Part shown: one piece after another, positions 1 to 6,871 of the stretch
How positions within the stretch are numbered: position 1 is the stretch's first letter
Layout: each line of letters opens with the position of its first letter
From: Amaricoccus macauensis_A
GTDB lineage: Bacteria; Pseudomonadota; Alphaproteobacteria; Rhodobacterales; Rhodobacteraceae
DNA length: 64,000 nt
Direction: 5' to 3'
Assembly: GCF_049800915.1 (NCBI RefSeq)
Contig: NZ_JBNAFY010000002.1
Coordinates: forward strand, 687,322-751,321
Made by a program: the position numbers and the translations under genes
Notes under the pieces: generated by a model
The model's input: only the letters and a program-made list of their open reading frames with translations
Database searches by the model: none
Told to the model about the DNA's origin: nothing

Positions 1-154
1 GCAGCGCGTGCTCGGCCTTCAGCTTGCCGACGGCCTGAGTGTGCTTGAACCGCTCCGCGAGGGTGAAGACGAGGATCGCATCGAGCCGATCGATGGACTC
101 CCGATGGCCCCGCAGGAGGTCCGCCGCGCGGCGGATTGCGTCGCTCTCGCTCAT
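1..154 (-). CDS. Chorismate mutase (AroQ type), 5' part only
   Basis: Converts chorismate to prephenate, the branch step toward phenylalanine and tyrosine. Only the first 51 codons are in the window; the gene runs off the left edge. Reading the minus strand from the ATG at 154 gives a helical N-terminus with the family pattern ESIDRLDAILVFTLAERF followed by a Lys/Ala-rich stretch (AVGKLKAEHAL), which matches the first helix and turn of AroQ-fold mutases. Its ATG overlaps the TGA of the upstream GNAT gene (ATGA), so it is the third gene of an ffh-GNAT-chorismate mutase transcription unit, an order I associate with Rhodobacteraceae. The 3' end and the catalytic residues of the later helices cannot be checked here. 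Confidence 0.82.
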   Translation of the reverse strand, partial: MSESDAIRRAADLLRGHRESIDRLDAILVFTLAERFKHTQAVGKLKAEHAL

Positions 155-738
155 TGCCTGGCCTCCTCGGCGATAAATCGGTAGACGCGACAGCCCAGAC
201 CGGCCTCAGCCTGTGCGTCGCGGCGTGCACCCAGCCGCTCAGCCACCCGGATCGAGCGGGCATTCTCCCCGTCGATATAGCTCACGAGGCTCGTGAACCC
301 GTGGGTGCCGAATGCCCAGTCCAGCGCGACCCTGGCGGCCTCGGTGGCAAAGCCCCGTCCTTCGACCGCCGGCGTCACCAGCCAGCCGATCTCGGGTTCC
401 GGATCGCCATATTCGTGGTCGATGGTCAGCACGCCGACCACCGCGCCGTCTTCGAGGGTTTCGATCGTCCATGCTCCATGACCGCGCAGCGTCCAGCCGG
501 CCACCAGTTCGCAGAAGTCGTGCCAGGAGCGGCGATCCCGCTCGCCCGTCACGAGCCCTGCACCACGATCATCCCGCACGAAACCGGAATAGACCGGGTA
601 GTCCTCGATCCGGGGCGCACGCAGCCTGAGACGCTCGGTTTCCAGAACCGGCAGAAGACCGCAAATCCGGGCCGAAAGCTGCGCGGCAGGTCCCTGCGGT
701 GCGCGCTCCCAGGGTTTGGGAAGAACCTCCGCCATCAT
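151..738 (-). CDS. GNAT family N-acetyltransferase
   Basis: A 195-residue acetyltransferase of the RimJ/RimL-like GNAT type. After a short N-terminal extension the text runs LETERLRLRAPRIEDY, the usual first strand of this subfamily, then GWLVTPAVEGRGFATEAARV at about residues 118-137, which is the acetyl-CoA pyrophosphate-binding motif A (here EGRGFA). A later NARSIRVAERLGA segment is the typical motif B helix. The substrate cannot be read from sequence. The ATG overlaps the stop of ffh (ATGA), and a second in-frame ATG follows immediately at 735, so the start may be either. It is co-transcribed with ffh and chorismate mutase, which says little about its substrate. Confidence 0.88.
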   Translation of the reverse strand: MMAEVLPKPWERAPQGPAAQLSARICGLLPVLETERLRLRAPRIEDYPVYSGFVRDDRGAGLVTGERDRRSWHDFCELVAGWTLRGHGAWTIETLEDGAVVGVLTIDHEYGDPEPEIGWLVTPAVEGRGFATEAARVALDWAFGTHGFTSLVSYIDGENARSIRVAERLGARRDAQAEAGLGCRVYRFIAEEARQ

Positions 739-2216
739 TTCTTCTTGCCCAGCCCGCTTAGACCCGGAGGCAGTGCCATGCCGCCCGGCGGGGTCATCCC
801 GCCCGGCAGGCCGCCACCCGGCGGCATCGGGGGCATCCCGCCCGGCATTCCGCCACCGCCCTTGCCGAGGAGGCCGCCGAGACCGCCCCGCATCAGGTTC
901 TTCATGCCGCCCTTGCCGCCCATCTTCTTCATGACGTCGGCCATCTGGCGATGCATCTTCAGCAGGCGGTTGAGTTCCTGAACCTCGAGGCCCGCGCCCG
1001 CGGCGATGCGCTTCTTGCGGCTGGCCTGGAGAAGTGCGGGGTTGCGGCGCTCCTGCTTGGTCATGGAATTGATGAGCGCGATCTGGCGCCGCAGGACCTT
1101 GTCGTCCATGCCCGCGCCCTCGAGCTGCTTGGCCATCTTGCCCATGCCCGGCAGCATGCCCATGACGCCCTGCATGCCGCCCATCTTCATCATCTGTTCG
1201 AGCTGGCCCTTGAGGTCGTTCATGTTGAACTGACCCTTCTGGAACCGCTTCATCATCCGTTCGGCGGCTTCGCGCTCGAAGGTCTCCTGCGCCTTTTCGA
1301 CGAGGGAGACGATATCGCCCATGCCGAGGATGCGGCCGGCGACACGCTCGGGGTGAAACTCCTCCAGCGCCTCCATCTTCTCGCCGAGACCGACGAACTT
1401 GATCGGCTTGCCCGTGACGGCCCGCATCGAGAGCGCCGCACCGCCGCGCCCGTCACCATCCATCCGGGTGAGCACCACACCGGAAATCCCGATGCGCCCG
1501 TCGAACTGCTCGGCCACGTTGACCGCGTCCTGACCGGTGAGGCCATCGACAACCAGAAGCGTCTCGTGGGGTTTCGTCGCCTCGCGCACCGCCTCGACTT
1601 CGCCCATCAGTTCGTCATCGATGTGCAGACGGCCCGCGGTGTCGAGCATGACGACATCATAACCGCCCAGCGTGGCCTGCTGCTTGGCGCGCTTGGCGAT
1701 GGAGACCGCGTCTTGGCCCATGATAATGGGCAGCGTGTCGACGCCGATCTGCGTGCCGAGCACCGCAAGCTGCTCCATGGCGGCCGGGCGTCGGGTGTCG
1801 AGCGAGGCCATGAGGACGCGCTTGCCATCCTTGTCCTTCAGCCGCTTTGCGAGCTTCGCCGTGGTGGTCGTCTTGCCAGAGCCCTGAAGCCCGACCATCA
1901 GGACCGGGGCAGGGGGGCTCGCGACCCGCAGCTCGCCCGCATTCGGATCGTCGCCCGCCAGCATCTCGATCAGCGCGTCATGAACGATCTTCACGACCTG
2001 CTGGCCGGGTGTCACCGACTTGGTAACCGCCTGGCCCTTCGCCTTCTCGGAGACACCCTTGATGAAGCTGCGGGCCACGGGCAGGGAGACATCGGCCTCC
2101 AGAAGCGCGACGCGCACCTCGCGCAGCGCCGTCGAGATATCCTCTTCGCTCAGCGCACCCTGTTTGGTGAGCTTGCCGAAGACGCCGCCTAGCCGGTCGG
2201 ACAGATTCTCGAACAT
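735..2216 (-). CDS. ffh: Signal recognition particle protein Ffh
   Basis: GTPase of the signal recognition particle; binds the 4.5S RNA and hydrophobic signal sequences and targets ribosomes to FtsY at the membrane. From the ATG at 2216 the protein is 493 residues. N domain (MFENLSDRLGG start), G domain with P-loop GLQGSGKTTTTAK near residue 110, DTAGR, TRMDGDGRGG, then the methionine-rich M domain from about residue 300. The C-terminus is unusual in look: a Gly/Pro/Met-rich tail with several PGGM-like repeats ending in GLGKKK. The frame stays open upstream to 2282, but the MFEN start is the family start. It heads the minus-strand unit ffh-GNAT-chorismate mutase. Confidence 0.97.
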   Translation of the reverse strand: MFENLSDRLGGVFGKLTKQGALSEEDISTALREVRVALLEADVSLPVARSFIKGVSEKAKGQAVTKSVTPGQQVVKIVHDALIEMLAGDDPNAGELRVASPPAPVLMVGLQGSGKTTTTAKLAKRLKDKDGKRVLMASLDTRRPAAMEQLAVLGTQIGVDTLPIIMGQDAVSIAKRAKQQATLGGYDVVMLDTAGRLHIDDELMGEVEAVREATKPHETLLVVDGLTGQDAVNVAEQFDGRIGISGVVLTRMDGDGRGGAALSMRAVTGKPIKFVGLGEKMEALEEFHPERVAGRILGMGDIVSLVEKAQETFEREAAERMMKRFQKGQFNMNDLKGQLEQMMKMGGMQGVMGMLPGMGKMAKQLEGAGMDDKVLRRQIALINSMTKQERRNPALLQASRKKRIAAGAGLEVQELNRLLKMHRQMADVMKKMGGKGGMKNLMRGGLGGLLGKGGGGMPGGMPPMPPGGGLPGGMTPPGGMALPPGLSGLGKKK

Positions 2217-2537
2217 CAGGCCAACAGCCCCCTTGCTTTCAGCCGCCCATGCGGCAAACGACGAATACGCCGGTGGGCGCAACGCGCTGACCGGCGGCGA
2301 TCCTGCAATAGCACAGGACCGGAGAAAACGGATTCTCCGGAAGTTGGCACGGAAATACGAAAGTCAGCGTCGCTCGTCAACTCTCATGTGCGCGACCCGC
2401 TGGAATTCTTCAGACGGGCGCGTCAGCGCACAGCCACCCAGACCGGTCCGCGCAGCTCGATTTCGCCAGACGTCAAATCAAGGGCGGGAAATTAAGGCCA
2501 GGAAATCAAGGACGGCGTCAACCGTGCGAACAGCGCA
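2217..2537. other. Intergenic region upstream of ffh
   Basis: 321 bp between the ffh start and the end of the next minus-strand gene. It must hold the ffh promoter on the minus strand. I see no conserved gene, strong hairpin or recognisable operator in it. Confidence 0.5.
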
Positions 2538-3758
2538 TTACGCTGACCCCGTTTCAAGCCCCTCCGGCACGGCCCGTTCCCTCAACGCAGCGTCAAACCG
2601 CCACATGCCCCAGGCCACCGGAATGAGGGCGAGCCCGCCGATCACATAGGCCAGCGGTTCATCCCCGAAGGTCTCGTAGAGTTGCGTGTAGACGTGGATC
2701 ACCCCGAACACGATCGACGTGTTGAAGAGACCGCGATTGTTGCGGTGGGCAGACCACATCGCCATACCGACCAGCACAATGGCCCAGGCGATGGTGAAGA
2801 CGTGCTCGGGGATCACCAGCGCTGTCTCGCGGAAGGCGGCGATGGCTTCGGTCCGGGCGTCCCAATCCGTGACGTTTCCGGGTGGCACGCCTGCAGGCCC
2901 CCAGGCGGTTTCGCCCACCACGTCCCCCCAGAGGGAGCCGATGAGCGCGCAGAGATTGGCGACCACGAAGGCCAGAACCGCGAGCACGAGGCCATGGCGC
3001 GCGGTCCGCTCCCCGGATCGGTTCGCGACCCAGAGACAGAGCGCGATGAGTGCGACCATCTGCAGGATGGTCAGCGTCGGTTCCGGCGAGGAGAAGGCAT
3101 AGATCGCATGGAAATAGAATGCGCCGGTATCGAGCACCTGCGCAAAGGGGATGATGGCGAGCGCAGTCACGAGCCGCACATTCGTGAGCCAGCCGATCCC
3201 GACCATCAGTGCTGCGGCATAGAGTTGTGCAAGGCTCACCGGCAGGCCCGCCACCGCGTTCCGCTCGATGAAATAGGCAAGGCCGCCCAGATGCATCGCC
3301 AGCCCGATCAGGCAGAGCGAGCCAGTGATGAACACCGCCCGTGGCGCCAGCCGCCAGTGCGCAGCTGCGGCCAGAATCAGGATCGCACCGCCCGAAAGCG
3401 TAATGACCTCCGCCGCGATCTCGGGCCAGGTGTCGAGAAGCTCCAGCACCGCGCCGCCCGAAAGCGTGCCTGCCCCGATCAGCGCGGCCGCATTGCCGAA
3501 GATCCGCAGGCTGTCCGAGTTGCGCGAGAGGATCAGCACGCCGATCGCAAAGGAGATCGCACCGAAGATGGCGACCGAGAGCGGATCACGCAGCCAGTAG
3601 ATCAGGCCGCCCGTGGCCGAGAGAATGCCGAGAAACAGAACGCAGTTGACCGCAAGCGCGATCATCGTCTGCCGCGACCGGGCCTCGATCTCGCGCGCCT
3701 GGCCCGGCGCGATGACACCCGCGGCCACGAGCGCATCGGTGTCTGCAACTACATGCAT
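2538..3758 (-). CDS. DUF2157-like polytopic membrane protein
   Basis: A 406-residue inner-membrane protein of unknown function. The N-terminus has a short cytoplasmic segment (LVAAGVIAPGQAREIEARS) like the amphipathic lead-in of DUF2157 proteins, and after it at least ten hydrophobic segments follow almost without loops, for example near residues 32-52, 62-78, 85-103, 120-137 and 140-160. A longer hydrophilic loop (PGNVTDWDARTEA) sits near residue 290. No catalytic motif is visible. The ATG at 3758 has a GGAGAG ribosome-binding site six bases upstream. The next gene upstream on the same strand, a periplasmic sensor-like protein, is about 100 bp away. The family assignment rests on layout and the N-terminal segment and is moderate. 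Confidence 0.7.
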   Translation of the reverse strand: MHVVADTDALVAAGVIAPGQAREIEARSRQTMIALAVNCVLFLGILSATGGLIYWLRDPLSVAIFGAISFAIGVLILSRNSDSLRIFGNAAALIGAGTLSGGAVLELLDTWPEIAAEVITLSGGAILILAAAAHWRLAPRAVFITGSLCLIGLAMHLGGLAYFIERNAVAGLPVSLAQLYAAALMVGIGWLTNVRLVTALAIIPFAQVLDTGAFYFHAIYAFSSPEPTLTILQMVALIALCLWVANRSGERTARHGLVLAVLAFVVANLCALIGSLWGDVVGETAWGPAGVPPGNVTDWDARTEAIAAFRETALVIPEHVFTIAWAIVLVGMAMWSAHRNNRGLFNTSIVFGVIHVYTQLYETFGDEPLAYVIGGLALIPVAWGMWRFDAALRERAVPEGLETGSA

Positions 3759-3861
3759 GGCAACTCTCCGACGGCGCCTGCCGCCGGTCCTCGTTCACGC
3801 TTCAGGTCCGCAGCATATGAAACCCGGGCCGAGGCACTTCAAGAGCAGAGGTGCGCGCCCC

Positions 3862-4431
3862 TCAGAGCAGGGCGTCGAGGTCGATGCCCACGGTGATCGC
3901 TCCGATGGCCTCGCCGCTTTCGGGGTCCGCAATGGTGAAGGACACCTGGCTCTGGTAGGTCTGGGTCGAGTCGTCGAATTCGACGTCATCGACGAAAACC
4001 GTGCCCGGGCCTTCCGGATAGGTCTTCTGGAACTTGGCCTCGTCGCCCTGCCAGAAATCGGAGGTGGCGTCGCTCGCCGCCACATTCAGCCCGACCGCGT
4101 CCATCACGAAGGCCTCGGAGATGATGCCCTCGGATTCGCTCTTCCGGTCGCGAAGGAAGTCCGAAGCCGGTGACTCCAGCACCTCGGTGACAAGCGGGGC
4201 GCTGCCTGCGTCCACCTCTTTCCGCCAGGTGGCATCCAGATCGTCGATGTCGTCCTGGGTGATCGCGGCATGCTTCTCGTTCTGTGCCTTGACCGCTTCC
4301 ACGAGAACCGGGTCGGCGACCCAGGCCGTGACGTGCGCGGCCACGTAGTCCTGAACGAGCGCTTCCAGCTCGCCCGCCGAGGCCGGAGCGGCAAGGAGGG
4401 AGAAAGCTGTCACTGCGAGCCAATGTTTCAT
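3862..4431 (-). CDS. Secreted PDC/Cache-like sensor domain protein
   Basis: 189 residues from the ATG at 4431. A clear Sec signal peptide (MKHWLAVTAFSLLAAPASAG, cleavage likely after ASA) precedes a single soluble domain. The later part (TVFVDDVEFDDSTQTYQSQV, then a segment ending AIGAITVGIDLDALL) looks like the beta-sheet of PDC/Cache ligand-binding domains, where the final strand typically reads GAITVGID. Such domains usually sit in front of a kinase or chemoreceptor; here there is no transmembrane anchor after it and no output domain, so it would be a free periplasmic protein. The frame is open upstream to 4494 but the signal peptide fixes the start. Ligand unknown. Confidence 0.7.
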   Translation of the reverse strand: MKHWLAVTAFSLLAAPASAGELEALVQDYVAAHVTAWVADPVLVEAVKAQNEKHAAITQDDIDDLDATWRKEVDAGSAPLVTEVLESPASDFLRDRKSESEGIISEAFVMDAVGLNVAASDATSDFWQGDEAKFQKTYPEGPGTVFVDDVEFDDSTQTYQSQVSFTIADPESGEAIGAITVGIDLDALL

Positions 4432-4557
4432 GCACGAAAGTCCTGTCCGAAGACGCCCATCGCTTCGGGCGCACCCCGATTCAATCGCATTCAATCGCTA
4501 AGGTTGGTTTAAACCGGGGTCATTCAGGCCGCCGCAGCCTTTATCCTGCTCGTCGCA

Positions 4558-5982
4558 TCAATGCTCGTCCTTGAAGGCGCTGTAGGCATCGAGCGCCCGC
4601 GTGCGGCCCTCCTTCAGGCCGACCATCCGCTCCGGGGCAGGGGTGTCCCGGTCAAGATCCCAGCTTCGCGGCACGGCGTCGAAATAGGAGGCTGCGACTT
4701 CGTCTTCCGATCCGTCGAACCCCAGCAGATAGCGCCGGCGGTAGGCGCCGTCGGGGTCGTATTTCTCGCCTTGCGTCTCGGGGTTGAACACCCGGAAGAA
4801 GGGCGCAGCATCCGGTCCGCAACCCGCTGTCCATTGCCAGCCGAGTGCATTCGAGGCCGGGTCCCAGTCGATCAGGCAATCGGCAAACCAGTCCATGCCG
4901 ACGCGCCAGTCCGTCATCAGGTGCTTGGTCAGATAGGACGCCACGATCATCCGGGCGCGGTTGTGCATCCGACCCGTGATGAAGAGTTCCCGCATGGCCG
5001 CATCCACGACCGTCTCGCCCGTCATGCCGCGCCGCCAGCGTTCGGCATCCTCGCTGTCTTCGCGCCAGGGGAAATCGGTCCATTCCTCGCGCCAGGGTCG
5101 CTCCACGAGGTGGGGCGTGTGGTAGATCAGGTGATAGGCGAACTCGCGCCAGGCAATTTCCTTGCGGAACGTGCCCGGCCCCTTGCTCTGCCCGTTCATG
5201 TGCCGGCCTGCCGCATGCCAGGCCTCGCGCACCGAAAGCTCCCCGTAGGTGAAATTCTCGGAAAGGCCGGACGTGCCATCGAGGTCGAGGCGGTCGCGAT
5301 CCCCCGCGTAATCCAGCACGGCGTCATCGAGGAACCTCTCGAGCCGCCCGCGCGCCGCATCCTCTCCGACACAGACATGAGGCAGAACCACCTCGGCCCC
5401 GCGCTGCATGGCAGCCCCGAGAGACCAGTCCTCCATCGCGTCCGACACGGGCCATTTCTCCGGTGCCGGAAGGTCCTCGATCCGCTCCAGACACGGTCCG
5501 ACATCAATGCCGTCGACCGCCCGCCAGAAGGGGGAATAGACCTTGTAGTAGTCGCCGCCCGATTTCGTCTCGACGGTCCAGGGCTCGAAGAGAACATGCC
5601 CCGGCCGGCTCTCGGCCTCGACGCCATCCTCGCGCAGAGCCTCCTTCACGGCCGTATCGCGCTTTATCGCGGCGGGATCGTAAAGCCGCGTCCAGTGAAC
5701 CGCCCCCGCCCCGGTTTCCTCCACCAGCGCCCTGAGCACGTCCAGCGCCTTGCCCCGTCGAAGAACGAGCCCGCTGTCGATCTCTTCCAGTCGCGTGCGG
5801 AAGGCGTCGATCCCCAGTCCGAGGCGCCATTTCGGTGCCGCACCGATCCCCTCCGTTTCCGGGTCGAGAATGAACACTGGGATCACCGGGCGTCCCGACT
5901 GCCGGGCGGCGTCGAGGCCGGGGTGGTCCGTGAGGCGCAGGTCGCGGCGGATCCAGTAGATCAGGGGGCTTGTCTCTTCCAT
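4558..5982 (-). CDS. phrB: Cryptochrome/DNA photolyase (class I CPD photolyase type)
   Basis: Light-driven repair of cyclobutane pyrimidine dimers using FADH-. The protein is 474 residues from ATG 5982. The N-terminal alpha/beta domain opens with IYWIRRDLRLTDHPGL, the photolyase signature. The C-terminal FAD-binding domain has FRKEIAWREFAYHLIYHTP, then MRELFITGRMHNRARMIVAS and DWDPASNALGWQWTAGCG, which carry the FAD-contacting Asn/Arg and part of the Trp electron-transfer chain. These match bacterial class I enzymes rather than FeS-type photolyases, which lack this spacing. An in-frame ATG at 6018 would add 12 residues that the family lacks. It is monocistronic, with an 889-bp gap upstream. 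Confidence 0.93.
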   Translation of the reverse strand: MEETSPLIYWIRRDLRLTDHPGLDAARQSGRPVIPVFILDPETEGIGAAPKWRLGLGIDAFRTRLEEIDSGLVLRRGKALDVLRALVEETGAGAVHWTRLYDPAAIKRDTAVKEALREDGVEAESRPGHVLFEPWTVETKSGGDYYKVYSPFWRAVDGIDVGPCLERIEDLPAPEKWPVSDAMEDWSLGAAMQRGAEVVLPHVCVGEDAARGRLERFLDDAVLDYAGDRDRLDLDGTSGLSENFTYGELSVREAWHAAGRHMNGQSKGPGTFRKEIAWREFAYHLIYHTPHLVERPWREEWTDFPWREDSEDAERWRRGMTGETVVDAAMRELFITGRMHNRARMIVASYLTKHLMTDWRVGMDWFADCLIDWDPASNALGWQWTAGCGPDAAPFFRVFNPETQGEKYDPDGAYRRRYLLGFDGSEDEVAASYFDAVPRSWDLDRDTPAPERMVGLKEGRTRALDAYSAFKDEH

Positions 5983-6871
5983 GCCGTGGGAAAGTGGCGC
6001 GCAGAAAATCGCGGTCAAGCCTGATGTTGCGGCGTGTTCCCGTTAAGCGGGATGCCCTGCGGCGCGACCGCACTCGCGGCAAATTGAAGGTATGCGCGGA
6101 TAATTGCCGATAGTTTTGGTGTTGTTAAAGTCTCTTGAGTGAGTATTCATTATTACTTCGGGTTACACAAAATTCTATTCGGGCCGCGCGGAAAACCCAC
6201 GCAAGAATGACAATATTTTGATTCGTGAAGATTTGTCGGCGTTTCTCGAATGGCGCAGTTTTTCGCGTCCGCAGCACGATTTTTACTAGTATTCTACCGC
6301 ATCGGGTTGTCAAAAAGGCTCATCTTTGCGTGATTGGATGTTATAACGAAACAAAAGGACGCCTGAGTGGCTTCCGGACCCGGCATACCTCTTCTGTTCA
6401 GGCGGGATTGACTTTCCCATGATGTCAGGGTCGGTAGCAATGCAACGAGACTGACCAGAATGCGGTGGCAGGACTTCAAAGAGCGTCATCAATTCAATCG
6501 CTTCCACGCAACGGCCCGACTGGAGGGTTGCCGATCCCGACCCATGGCCGGAGCTGGCGTGCTGCAAAGCAGCAAGTTAACCATTGATTCAACACAGATG
6601 TCGGATTTCGAAATACCAGATCTAAAATCGGGGCCAGCCGCCGCAAAACGCAAATAGTTTTGCCCGAACCTCGAAAGAAATACTTGTTGACCGAACTCTC
6701 TGGCTTCGGCAAAGGTTGGGGCGTTGATTCAACTGGTGATTGTTTCGCTGATATGTCGGCACCGGCGGCGTTCTTGTCCGGTGATGCCGCCAGCAGGTGC
6801 CTGTCTCTTATGTCGTGCGAATTCTGCGATGATCGACTTGGCATTAGGGCGGGTCCGAGGAGGAATACCCG
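5983..6871. other. Long AT-richer intergenic region
   Basis: 889 bp without a convincing gene, between the divergent photolyase and hybrid kinase starts. It is clearly less GC-rich than its surroundings (stretches such as 6121-6260). Open frames here are short and have no family features or plausible ribosome-binding sites. Both flanking promoters must lie in it. A GAGGAGGAATA ribosome-binding site ends it just before 6872. I see no tRNA, riboswitch or strong terminator. Confidence 0.5.

Noticed and set aside
951..2192. Long plus-strand open frame (413 codons) antisense to ffh
   Set aside because: High GC and codon bias of ffh keep the antisense frame open; its translation is His/Leu/Arg-rich with no family pattern.
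2682..3896. 404-codon plus-strand frame antisense to the membrane protein
   Set aside because: Product is an Arg/Asp/Gly mixture typical of antisense reading; the membrane protein on the other strand is coherent.
4561..6024. 487-codon open frame antisense to the photolyase
   Set aside because: Exact shadow of a well-supported photolyase gene; no ribosome-binding site or domain.
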